DNA from: Algoriphagus ornithinivorans
GTDB lineage: Bacteria > Bacteroidota > Bacteroidia > Cytophagales > Cyclobacteriaceae
Reading direction: 5' to 3'
Length of the DNA stretch: 64,000 bases
Assembly (NCBI RefSeq): GCF_900115305.1
Contig: NZ_FOVW01000007.1
Span: forward strand, 186,001 to 250,000
Shown: piece after piece, positions 16,530-25,336 of the stretch
Position numbering within the stretch: position 1 is the first letter of the stretch
Layout of the letters: every line of letters begins with the position of its first letter
Notes under the pieces: model-generated
Seen by the model: only the letters and a program-made list of their open reading frames with translations
Database searches by the model: none
What the model was told of the DNA's origin: nothing
Program-made: the position numbers and the translations under genes

Positions 16530-16538
16530 ATTTTAGCT

Positions 16539-17168
16539 ATGGATTATACACCACTCACCTTTTTACCCAAGCTTGAAGACTCCATCAAGCAAATCCTCAA
16601 TACTCCAATCACTGACGAAAGGAAGGAAGTGTTGAGCCCATTGATTCATTATATCAGAGAAAAGCAGGATAAAAATGAAGCTATCAACCTGAATTTTATT
16701 TGCACACATAATTCTAGAAGGAGCCAATTTTCACAAATTTGGGCTAAGGTAGCTTCTAGCTATCATGGCATAAAGACCAACTGCTTCTCAGGAGGAATCG
16801 AGATCACTGCTTTTAATGAGAGAGCTGTAGCTTCATTGCAAAGAATTGGGTTTCGTATCATTTCGGATAATGCGACTGATAACCCGAAGTATGAAGTCTT
16901 TTATTCAGATACGGCACAAAGCATCAAAGCTTTTTCCAAACTTGTTGAGGATCAGTCTAACCCAACTTCCAATTTTGCTGCGATTATGACCTGCGATCAT
17001 GCCGACGAGAATTGCCCAATAATTTCAGGAGCAGAAATACGAATACCCGTCAGGTTTGAAGACCCAAAAAAATTCGATGATACTGAATTAGAACAAAAAA
17101 TGTATGATGAAAGAAGTCTTCAAATAGCGTCCGAAATGTTTTATGTGTTTTCGAGGGCTAATGATTAA
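16539..17168 (+). CDS. Low-molecular-weight phosphatase/arsenate reductase-like protein
   Basis: This 209-residue cytoplasmic protein carries the CX5R phosphate/arsenate loop in NFICTHNSRRSQFSQIW near residue 50, the signature of low-molecular-weight protein tyrosine phosphatases and of the thioredoxin-coupled arsenate reductases. A later acidic cysteine segment reads MTCDHADENCPIISGAEIRIP. Its place behind arsR supports arsenate reduction, though phosphatase activity is equally compatible with the motif. It is the last gene of the cluster; no Acr3 or ArsB pump follows. Confidence 0.82.
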   Translation: MDYTPLTFLPKLEDSIKQILNTPITDERKEVLSPLIHYIREKQDKNEAINLNFICTHNSRRSQFSQIWAKVASSYHGIKTNCFSGGIEITAFNERAVASLQRIGFRIISDNATDNPKYEVFYSDTAQSIKAFSKLVEDQSNPTSNFAAIMTCDHADENCPIISGAEIRIPVRFEDPKKFDDTELEQKMYDERSLQIASEMFYVFSRAND

Positions 17169-17568
17169 GAAATTCATTATAAAACTTTTCTATAAGGCTC
17201 AATGAGACCAACCTTTACCTTACCAATCCTCTATTTTTATCAAAATTTTTTATTGAATTATTAGAATATTCAAAATTTTATTATATATTCTAATGGATTT
17301 AGGCGCAAATACCTACTAATTATTCGAAACCCAGTAACGAAAGAATAAGCTAAGTCCTCCTAAATCCTATCCATTTGACGCTCAATTAATTGAATAAAGA
17401 ATGGTGACACCAATGCTTTAAATACATTCAGTTAGAATAGGTAGTAAAGCAGAAAATCTAGGATTCTTTTGAACATTCACTAGTTCAAAGGATTTATAAC
17501 TAAAAGTACTCAGCAATCTTGTCTGAGATTAACACTTTCATTTTGTAATAATTATGCAAATACATTTT
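17169..17568. other. 400-base gap with two inverted repeats
   Basis: I see no convincing gene here. A 10-base inverted repeat (17260-17269 with 17285-17294, attagaatat/atattctaat) lies in AT-rich DNA after the ars cluster. A second one, TTTGAAC-N8-GTTCAAA, lies at 17468-17489. A weak promoter-like pair, TTG at 17519-17521 and TCATTTTG at 17538-17545, precedes the next gene. Confidence 0.55.
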
Positions 17569-18738
17569 ATGAAAAAAAATATACTATCCTTAGTCTTCAC
17601 TTTGTGGTTTGGGCTTGTTGCCTATTCGCAAGAAGCTATTACGTCAATTAACCTGGACCTCATTCAAAATGAGATCAACGGCGGAAAACCACTGCCGGCT
17701 GAAGAAAAATTCTATTTCAGAGGAGCCATCCCTCAGGATGTGGAAATGGTTAAACTTTTCATATATCAGTCAAAAAAATCTCCTAAGGCAGGTGATAGTT
17801 ATTTTTGGAAAGCCCCATTTGGATACAAGGAACTTTCTTTTCAAATCTTGGTAGACAATCCTTTAAGATCTACAGAGGAGTTTAATCTTGAATTTGGATT
17901 TTATAAGAAAGCTGGAGAAAAAGAGTTGGAAGAGCTCCGAAGACTTATTCAAACCAACCTAGCAACTTATCTCAACACCATTTCTTCCGTGAGAAGAGGA
18001 GGCATCAAATTCGAAGATTCTGACGAGCAAATACTTTCCAATATGGATCAAATTGTCCAATCAGGAGCTTATTATTTCGAATTACCTGATGGCAAACCTT
18101 TCCCAGGTTTTTCTGATATCACTCGAAAGAAACTGGAGCAAAGAAAACGCCTAAAATTAGGTAAGGCGAAATTCAACATCATCAAAAAAACCGAAAACGA
18201 AAATGAGCGGGCTGTTTATGCACAGCAATATTTACAGGAGTTAGAAACCATCGTTTTTGCTGAATTAGATCAATTTCTCAGTCCTAACATGCTTGTCCAA
18301 GTAGATCAGATTCAATTTCAGAATTATAGAAGCGAGAAAACCCCTAATTCTATTCCTATCAATTTTGGGTTTGGTGCCATCTCACTTTCTCAGGATTTAT
18401 CCTCTCAAGAGTTTGTATACAGTCCATACCTTGGTTTTTCCTTCCCACTCGGCAACAGGACTTTTACTCGTTTCATGAGTAATTTATCGATCAGCACAGG
18501 AGTGTTTATTTCCGGAAGCATGGAAAACTCTTTGGGAGAAGCTATCAGTGGGCCAGTTTTAGACCGACCAGTATTCGTAGGATTGGGTTATAACTTCTTC
18601 CGATTCATAAGACTCAATGCTGGAGGCACATATCTAACTACCAACAAACTGGATGGAAGTAAAGCGGACAGAATTCAACCCTATGTTGGATTAAGTGCCG
18701 AAATCAATTTGTGGTTAGGATTTGGAAACAAAAAATGA
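17569..18738 (+). CDS. Secreted protein of unknown function, probable outer-membrane association
   Basis: This protein of about 389 residues starts with a Sec signal peptide (SLVFTLWFGLVAYSQE) from the ATG at 17569. I do not recognise a named domain. The middle is charged and probably helical (KKLEQRKRLKLGKAKFNIIKK region), and the C-terminal third alternates hydrophobic residues in the manner of a beta-barrel (GFGAISLSQDLSSQEFVYSPYLGFSF, cut here for length; then GLGYNFFRFIRLNAGGTYL). It overlaps the next gene, an OmpA-type protein, by four bases, so the two probably act together at the outer membrane. Confidence 0.78.
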   Translation: MKKNILSLVFTLWFGLVAYSQEAITSINLDLIQNEINGGKPLPAEEKFYFRGAIPQDVEMVKLFIYQSKKSPKAGDSYFWKAPFGYKELSFQILVDNPLRSTEEFNLEFGFYKKAGEKELEELRRLIQTNLATYLNTISSVRRGGIKFEDSDEQILSNMDQIVQSGAYYFELPDGKPFPGFSDITRKKLEQRKRLKLGKAKFNIIKKTENENERAVYAQQYLQELETIVFAELDQFLSPNMLVQVDQIQFQNYRSEKTPNSIPINFGFGAISLSQDLSSQEFVYSPYLGFSFPLGNRTFTRFMSNLSISTGVFISGSMENSLGEAISGPVLDRPVFVGLGYNFFRFIRLNAGGTYLTTNKLDGSKADRIQPYVGLSAEINLWLGFGNKK

Positions 18739-21200
18739 AAATTATGAAAAAGCTAAGCTTGATTTTCATTTTATCACTGATCATCAATTCTGTAAACGCC
18801 CAGCTTTACGGGTACAAATGGAGAGTTGGAGCAAGTTTTGGAACTACCAATTACATTGGGGATATCCGTCCTTTTGGACTCAATAGTCTGAGTGATGTAG
18901 GTAGACTCTATCAACGATCAACTGTCTATTCTGAAGACCTTTCTTATCAATTTTCTCTGGAATATGCACTTGGCAACTCAGTTGGAATTATGCTCACGGC
19001 AGGAAGCTATCAATTTGGCTCAAGCGATAGATATATCGAAAATGATGGCACTTTATATAGGGAAAGTAATAGGTTCGACAGGGCTTTAAATTTCAGAACG
19101 GATTTAATTGATGCCGGGCTTTCCTTTGTTTTAAAACCTGATAATAACTGGTTGCTTTCCGGTAAATCCTTCCTTGCTCCATATTTGGTTGTTGGGATGG
19201 GAGTTCAAAAATTCGATGTATATGGAGACCTTTTGGATGAAAACGGAAACAGATATAATTACAGCAATCCCAATTTAATCCCAGATGGAAGTTTTGAGAC
19301 GAGATTGAGGGATGTTGAAACAGAAGTTCCAGGAGGTTATAAAAAAGCTACTCTTTATGCTCATTTGGGCATGGGAATCAGATTCCGGATTACCAAAGGA
19401 ATTGAACTTTTCGCACAATCAGATTTTAAAAGGGCGGCAACTGATTATTTGGACGATGTGTCTGGAAGATATAGAAATCGATATGACAACTCTTTTCAGC
19501 ATTATGCAGCATTGCCAGGGACTAATACCCCAACACCGGATAAGCCCTATCGAGGAGACGTAAATTCGCAGGCAGACTGGTATATCTATCATGGGATGGG
19601 CATTAAGTTCAGCTTAGGAGCAAACAAGGAAAGTTTCAATCCTCCTACCGTATCCCAGCGCTATACCTACACCCCTAAAGTTTTGAGCGAAAAAACTGAA
19701 GCAACTGCTGACTCAATTCAAAAAACTGAAGAACCAAAAGTTAATCTAGCACCCACTGTTACAAATAATTATTTTACGATTGTACAATTACCAGGATTAG
19801 AAAAATCAGCACCGATCATTGATACGGTAAGACTGGATTCTATTCAAAAAGCCAATATTGATAGGAAAATTGATTCATTGAAAAATACCAGAGCGCTGGT
19901 ACAAGCAAACAAGGATTCGATTCAAAATAGGCTTTCAGAACTCAGTGAGAAGATTAATGAGTTGCAAATTGACAGTCTCAGTTCAAAGGATTCTATACAG
20001 ATATTGATCAATCAGTTTGAGAATCAAACTTTGGATTATCAAAAGGAGATTAGCAGAATTGACTCTTTGGATAAGGTTTTGGTTATCAAGGGAGATTCGC
20101 TATTGGGAGCGAAAAACACACTAATCATCTCTAAAGTTGATACGGCCCAATTCATTGAAAAAATCTTGCTTTATCCAGGGAAAGTCAATAAAATCATTTA
20201 CTCTCCTAAAGGATTTAGCGAGTTCGAGCTGGACTCTCTTTCAAATTCACAAATGAGAATCAGCAATCAGCAAATTCCGGATACAGTGAAGAGTACAGAG
20301 GTGCTGATTCCGGAAATTGAGAAATCAAAAACTGACGCCAAACCAGTCGAAAATGCTCAATGGATAAGCCGAGAAGATTTTGAAAAAGAAATTTTAAAAT
20401 ACAGGGAAGAAATGCTTAAGGCGCAGGCGATTAGAGACTCCGCAATGCTCAAGGCTTTTTCTTCCAGACTATCAAGCTTCCAAGCTCAAAATAGTAATCA
20501 AGAAGAAAGAACGACACCTCAACAGATAGTAGTTAATCCTCAATCTAATAATACGAATACGTCCGAAGAATTAGAAAGGTTGAGAAGTAGACAAGAAATA
20601 CTAGAGAGGAGAAATCGGGAACTCTTAAGAGATGCAGCAATCATCGGTGGCACGGCTGCAACAACTTCTGCTTTAAAGAAAAATAAAACAGACGAAAGTC
20701 AAATACTATATATACAGGATAGCACCCTTTTGGATAGAATTACTCAAGATGCTATTCTGATAGATAGCCTTCGAAAAGAGGCCTCAAAAGAAAAAGTGAG
20801 GATAGACACCGTGGAAGTTGAGAAAGTGGTTGAAAATACTAAGCCTGTCCTTCTGGAGGAAAGTAAACTTGAAGTCTATTTTGGAATCAATCAATCAGAG
20901 TTGAGTGAAGAAGAAAAAGCAAAGTTGCTTCGGTTGAAAGAGATCTTGGAAACAAATCCCCAATTAGGCTTGGAGCTAATTGGTTTTGCTGATAATACGG
21001 GAAGCGTCTCCTACAACCTCAGATTGGTAGAGAAGCGGGTGAATTCCGTCGAAAAACAACTAATAGACCTAGGAATAGATCAGAAGAAAATTTTCAAAGA
21101 TTCTGGAGGTTTAATTTTACGCGGAGCCTCCAAAGGTTCAGTTGACAAGGACAGAAAAGTAGAAATCCGTCTAACCTCTCTTCCTGCCGGGAAAGACTAA
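18735..21200 (+). CDS. OmpA family protein with N-terminal barrel and long coiled-coil region
   Basis: This protein of about 821 residues has a Sec signal (LSLIINSVNAQ), a DUF6089-like beta-barrel region (GASFGTTNYIGDIRPFG onward, roughly residues 25-300), a long helical region with repeated DSIQ/DSL motifs (about 330-700) and a C-terminal OmpA-like peptidoglycan-binding domain (LEVYFGINQSELSEEEK, GFADNTGS, DRKVEIRL). It should tie the outer membrane to the cell wall. Its ATG overlaps the stop of the preceding gene (ATGA at 18735); another ATG lies at 18744. The long linker is unusual for an OmpA protein of ordinary size. Confidence 0.88.
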   Translation: MKIMKKLSLIFILSLIINSVNAQLYGYKWRVGASFGTTNYIGDIRPFGLNSLSDVGRLYQRSTVYSEDLSYQFSLEYALGNSVGIMLTAGSYQFGSSDRYIENDGTLYRESNRFDRALNFRTDLIDAGLSFVLKPDNNWLLSGKSFLAPYLVVGMGVQKFDVYGDLLDENGNRYNYSNPNLIPDGSFETRLRDVETEVPGGYKKATLYAHLGMGIRFRITKGIELFAQSDFKRAATDYLDDVSGRYRNRYDNSFQHYAALPGTNTPTPDKPYRGDVNSQADWYIYHGMGIKFSLGANKESFNPPTVSQRYTYTPKVLSEKTEATADSIQKTEEPKVNLAPTVTNNYFTIVQLPGLEKSAPIIDTVRLDSIQKANIDRKIDSLKNTRALVQANKDSIQNRLSELSEKINELQIDSLSSKDSIQILINQFENQTLDYQKEISRIDSLDKVLVIKGDSLLGAKNTLIISKVDTAQFIEKILLYPGKVNKIIYSPKGFSEFELDSLSNSQMRISNQQIPDTVKSTEVLIPEIEKSKTDAKPVENAQWISREDFEKEILKYREEMLKAQAIRDSAMLKAFSSRLSSFQAQNSNQEERTTPQQIVVNPQSNNTNTSEELERLRSRQEILERRNRELLRDAAIIGGTAATTSALKKNKTDESQILYIQDSTLLDRITQDAILIDSLRKEASKEKVRIDTVEVEKVVENTKPVLLEESKLEVYFGINQSELSEEEKAKLLRLKEILETNPQLGLELIGFADNTGSVSYNLRLVEKRVNSVEKQLIDLGIDQKKIFKDSGGLILRGASKGSVDKDRKVEIRLTSLPAGKD

Positions 21201-21269
21201 ATTTCAAATGCTTTTTAAGTATTCTTTCCATTTTTAACAGGAGAATAAGAATCCTGCTAAATTTAAAGA

Positions 21270-22472
21270 ATGAAGAAAGCATTTCTTGCCAGCATTGTCT
21301 TGCTCTTAGGCGGTATTGCCTTTGGACAAGAAAGTAAAGTCTATGAATCGAATAAAGTTCAGGATTTTAAACTTGTACCCTTACCAGCCATAGCTTATAA
21401 TCCTGCCAATGGTTGGATGTTTGGGCTAGCTCCTTCTGCTACTTGGTATATGGGAAATCCCACTACTACCAAAATGTCCAATTTCGTAGGGAACCTACTA
21501 TACACAACTAAAAAACAGTGGATTTTTAGCTCTAGAAGTAATATTTTCTTAGATGAAAACAGCTTGATCTTAGTGGGAGACTGGAGATATTTTGTCACTT
21601 CCCAACCAACCTATGGTCTAGGCAGTTCTACCCCGAATGACCCCTCCCCTAACCCCAATCAAAACTCAAGCTTTTGGGGTGCACAACAAATGGATTTTAG
21701 ACTGATTCGTTTTTATGAAACTATTTTAAAACGAATCTCTGACAGCAATTTTTACTTGGGATTAGGTTATCATCTGGATATACATTCGAAGATTGATAAT
21801 TTTTTCTTGAATGAAGATTCAATTGAGCCTATTTTGGATTTTGCTCATAATCAATACAATGAGTCATTAGGCTTTGATACAGATAGATATGCATTATCCG
21901 GAATTACCTTAAATGCAGTTTATGAAAATCGAGATAGGGCGGTTGCTCCTTATGAGAAAAACTTTGCCTTGCTTTCTTATAAAATCAACCCTTCATTTTT
22001 AGGGTCTGACCAATCTTCCTCCACACTATTGTTGGATTACAGGCATTATATCAACCTCAATGAACAAAGAAAAAGGCATTTAGTCGCCTTTTGGGCATAT
22101 GGTAACTTTCTAGTCTCTGGAAATTTACCTTATATGAACTTACCTTCCCTTGGTTGGGATATGTTTGGCAGAACGGGAAGAGGCTATGCACAAGGAAGGT
22201 TCAGAGGGGAAAACATGGTTTATTCAGAAGTAAAGTATCGGTTTCCACTACAAAGGTTCAAAGAAACCTTTGGAGGAACTTTGTTCGTGAATGCCAACTC
22301 CTTCAGCAGCAAATACAATTCTGAAAAACTATTTGAGCAAGTCAACCCAGGTTATGGCTTAGGATTGAGAGTCATGATAAATAAAGAAAACAGAACCATT
22401 ATTTCTGCAGATTATGGCTTTGGAAGAAGCGGTAACTCAGGTTTTTATCTTAACATCAACGAGTCCTTTTGA
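21270..22472 (+). CDS. Omp85-like outer-membrane beta-barrel protein without POTRA domains
   Basis: This 400-residue protein has a Sec signal (VLLLGGIAFGQE) and then almost only barrel-like sequence. The Omp85 signature is visible near the C-terminus as GRTGRGYAQGRFRGENMVYS followed by EVKYRFPL, and the chain ends with aromatic SF. No POTRA repeats fit between signal and barrel. Such short BamA/TamA-like proteins are common in Bacteroidota but of unknown role. It follows the OmpA-type gene by 69 bases. Confidence 0.85.
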   Translation: MKKAFLASIVLLLGGIAFGQESKVYESNKVQDFKLVPLPAIAYNPANGWMFGLAPSATWYMGNPTTTKMSNFVGNLLYTTKKQWIFSSRSNIFLDENSLILVGDWRYFVTSQPTYGLGSSTPNDPSPNPNQNSSFWGAQQMDFRLIRFYETILKRISDSNFYLGLGYHLDIHSKIDNFFLNEDSIEPILDFAHNQYNESLGFDTDRYALSGITLNAVYENRDRAVAPYEKNFALLSYKINPSFLGSDQSSSTLLLDYRHYINLNEQRKRHLVAFWAYGNFLVSGNLPYMNLPSLGWDMFGRTGRGYAQGRFRGENMVYSEVKYRFPLQRFKETFGGTLFVNANSFSSKYNSEKLFEQVNPGYGLGLRVMINKENRTIISADYGFGRSGNSGFYLNINESF

Positions 22473-22495
22473 TTTCGCTTAGTTCTAAAAATAAT

Positions 22496-22621
22496 TAGGC
22501 TATCTCAAAGTTGATGCATGTCCCAATGAGCGGTCAGTTAAAGGTCTCCAATGAATTTTCTAGTATCCATTAGCCTTTGACTCCACTCAGGCTGACAAAA
22601 CAACGCCATTAAGATAGCCCC
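22496..22621 (-). mobile_element. MITE-like element, copy A (diverged)
   Basis: The terminal inverted repeats are ggctatctca at the left and aagatagcccc at the right. Read on the minus strand it aligns with the copy at 56065-56217 over both ends and part of the middle, for example CTCAGGCTGACA here against CTCAGACTGACA there. TAATTA flanks both sides. No open frame is inside. Ends of the GGCTGTCTC type are known from IS elements, so this may be a non-autonomous derivative. Confidence 0.6.
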
Positions 22622-22640
22622 TTAATTAATGCTCATAGTA

Positions 22641-25175
22641 TCATGCAGCATTTCTGGCTGCATTGATAATCCCGAACATACTTCTTAAAATTAATCGCTG
22701 TAGCACCTCATTGCTCTTCCCATCTTCCAGCATACTCTGAATAGCGTATTGTTGTATGGTAATGAGTGGCAAAACAATCCTTTCCCGAATGGCAATTGAG
22801 GTTTTAATCACTTTATTATCCCCCATCAACTCCTCCATTTGAGAAACTTTTTTAAGTTTTTCTACAGATCGCTCATATTCTTGGAACATGAGTTTCCAAA
22901 ACTCCCCATACTCTTCGTTATTTTTTAGGTAGGAAGTTGCTGGGTAGAAACACTTATTCAAAGACTGCATGGAGTTACCAAGAAGTGTCCTAAAGAATAA
23001 ACTGTTTTGATACAATTCCTTTAATTCATCTACCCGGTTTTCCTTTTCCATCTCTGCAATAGCCGCACCTACTCCGTAATAGCCAGGGATATTTTGCTTC
23101 ATTTGAGCCCAAGAACCAACAAATGGAATCGCTCTTAAATCCTCAAACTTCAAGCCTTCGCCCTTTCCTCTTTTCAAGGGACGGCTGCCAATATTCGTCA
23201 TTCCAAAGTACTTAAGTGGAGTTACATGCTCTAAATATGGGACAAACTTGGGATGATTCTTAAAGGCCTTGTACGATTCATAACCTCTATTAGCCAACTC
23301 TTCAATCAAAGCCCGCTGATCTTCAGTAAGGTTTCTTTCAGAGTCAGAATAAAGATGGTTTTCAAGACCCGCACTTAGCAGCTGTTCAAAATTATAGGTA
23401 CAAGAAGCCTGCTTTCCATAGTTTGCCGAAATAGTCTGGCCCTGTATAGTGACCTGTATTTCAGTATTTTCAACGCGCTCTCCCAGTGATGCATAGAAAT
23501 TATGCATATTCCCTCCACCTCTTGCAGGAGGCCCACCTCTACCGTCGAAAAAGACTACCTCGATTCCATTTTCACGGGAAACCCGAGTCATTTCCTCTTT
23601 TGCTCTTAATATTGACCAGTTCGCCTTCAAATATCCTCCATCTTTGGTTCCATCTGAAAAGCCCAACATGATGGTTTGTTTATTCCCTCTACTGGCTAAA
23701 TGCTTTTGATAAGCAGGCAAGCGATATAGGTAGGTCATTATCTCAGGTGCCTCAGCCAAATCGTCTATTGTTTCAAAAAGCGGAACGACATCCAAAGGAA
23801 GATTCTCTTTTCCTTTACCTAATGTCAGTTTAGCTAATTGGAATACTTCTAAAAGATGTTTGGCAGATTGACAGTTGGAAATAATATAGCGATGCAAAAC
23901 ATCCTCCCCATTGGATTCATGGATTTTTTCAATTGTTCCAAAGGACTTCAGCATTTCCTGATGAAACTCATCCTGAATTCTTTCAATCTCAGGAAGGGAG
24001 TCTACTGCCAATAATTGCTGGATTTGCTCCTCCTCAGTCCCTTTCCATTCTACACCTTTTACTTCAAAAATCTCTTCCCAAAGCGCATCATGTTTTCGAC
24101 TATCCTGACGCATATCCATGTAGGCAAAATGGAACCCGAAAATTCTGACTTTCAGAATAAATTCATCCAAGAGTTCCAAGAATAAGCCGTCATGATATTC
24201 AATCAAAGCTTCCCTTGCATTCAAAAGATCCGCTAATAATTCTTCTTTATTGGAGTAAACAGGTTGATCTTCAAAAAGCGTAGAATAAATCCCTTTTTCA
24301 ACTTTAAGAATTACATTTTCTACGTGTTTGAAAGTAAGTCTTCTCCTCAACTTTCTTACATCCCGGTAGTAACAGCGTAAAATCCATTTTTTCAATCTTT
24401 CCGCTACCTGCATAGTGGTTTCATGAGTCACAAATGGATTTCCATCTCTATCTCCTCCCGGCCAAAAACCTACTTTCAGCAAACCTGGATTCTCCCAATC
24501 ATGCAGCGGAATATTTAAGCGATTGAGCATTCTGATCATGATATCGGAGATACTTTGATAGAATACATTCTCCAAAAACCAAATCAAGCTGACAGCTTCC
24601 TCGTAAGGACTTGGCTTTTCTCTATTTATAAAACCTGTCTTTCCCAACTGCTGAAGCAATTGATTAATTCTCCCGATATCATCCTGCCGGATCGCATTTT
24701 CCAAGTCGGTGATAATTCCCAGCACATTTCCGGGATAGAATTGAGTCGGGTGAGCGGTTAAGGTTAATCTAACCGAGAAAGTCTTCAGTTTTTCAATTAA
24801 TGCCTCTTTCTTATGGTCACTCTCTGCTCTATTGATAAGAGCTTTGATAGAGCCTTTACCACCCAAATCATTGATTTTTTCATATGCAGCATCTTCAATG
24901 GAGTCAAAAAGCACCACCTGTCTCTCCACATATTGAATCATTTGAAATAGCAGATCTGTTCTTTCCTTCTCAGAATTGGAAGGCATCATTTCTTCAAAAA
25001 AGCCTTCAATAATCTCTCGCGGAGTCTTCTCCGACTCAAATCCCTTTTGGCAGGCAGTTCCCAAAAGTGGCAACATGGTACCTGTTCTGAAAATATGATC
25101 GAAAGGAAGATCTAAAAAAAGTGAGTTATAAATTGTGAAGCGTTTTGCAACTTCGGTATCGTAGGTTTTATACAT
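22641..25175 (-). CDS. ppc: Phosphoenolpyruvate carboxylase
   Basis: This cytoplasmic enzyme converts phosphoenolpyruvate and bicarbonate to oxaloacetate, feeding the TCA cycle. All family motifs are present: LTLTAHPTQFYPGNVL with the catalytic histidine, VGFWPGGDRDGNPFVT, MLGFSDGTKDGGYLKANW, FFDGRGGPPARGGGN, and the C-terminal RSMFGIINAARNAA in place of the usual RNTG ending. I begin at the ATG at 25175 (MYKTYDTEVAKRF), near where family similarity starts; in-frame ATGs at 25241 and 25262 would add up to 29 residues. The length of about 844 residues is normal. Confidence 0.96.
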   Translation of the reverse strand: MYKTYDTEVAKRFTIYNSLFLDLPFDHIFRTGTMLPLLGTACQKGFESEKTPREIIEGFFEEMMPSNSEKERTDLLFQMIQYVERQVVLFDSIEDAAYEKINDLGGKGSIKALINRAESDHKKEALIEKLKTFSVRLTLTAHPTQFYPGNVLGIITDLENAIRQDDIGRINQLLQQLGKTGFINREKPSPYEEAVSLIWFLENVFYQSISDIMIRMLNRLNIPLHDWENPGLLKVGFWPGGDRDGNPFVTHETTMQVAERLKKWILRCYYRDVRKLRRRLTFKHVENVILKVEKGIYSTLFEDQPVYSNKEELLADLLNAREALIEYHDGLFLELLDEFILKVRIFGFHFAYMDMRQDSRKHDALWEEIFEVKGVEWKGTEEEQIQQLLAVDSLPEIERIQDEFHQEMLKSFGTIEKIHESNGEDVLHRYIISNCQSAKHLLEVFQLAKLTLGKGKENLPLDVVPLFETIDDLAEAPEIMTYLYRLPAYQKHLASRGNKQTIMLGFSDGTKDGGYLKANWSILRAKEEMTRVSRENGIEVVFFDGRGGPPARGGGNMHNFYASLGERVENTEIQVTIQGQTISANYGKQASCTYNFEQLLSAGLENHLYSDSERNLTEDQRALIEELANRGYESYKAFKNHPKFVPYLEHVTPLKYFGMTNIGSRPLKRGKGEGLKFEDLRAIPFVGSWAQMKQNIPGYYGVGAAIAEMEKENRVDELKELYQNSLFFRTLLGNSMQSLNKCFYPATSYLKNNEEYGEFWKLMFQEYERSVEKLKKVSQMEELMGDNKVIKTSIAIRERIVLPLITIQQYAIQSMLEDGKSNEVLQRLILRSMFGIINAARNAA

Positions 25176-25336
25176 TAAGTAAAGAGGTTTAAAGCATTCT
25201 AAATTAATAAATTTCTTGTTTTTTACCGAGCAAATTGCCATTTCATTAAATAAATCATTCAATCATTTCTTTTTTTTCATTGATGACTAATGGAAAAACA
25301 ATTCTTTGTAGCTTAACCTATTGATTTATCATCCTC

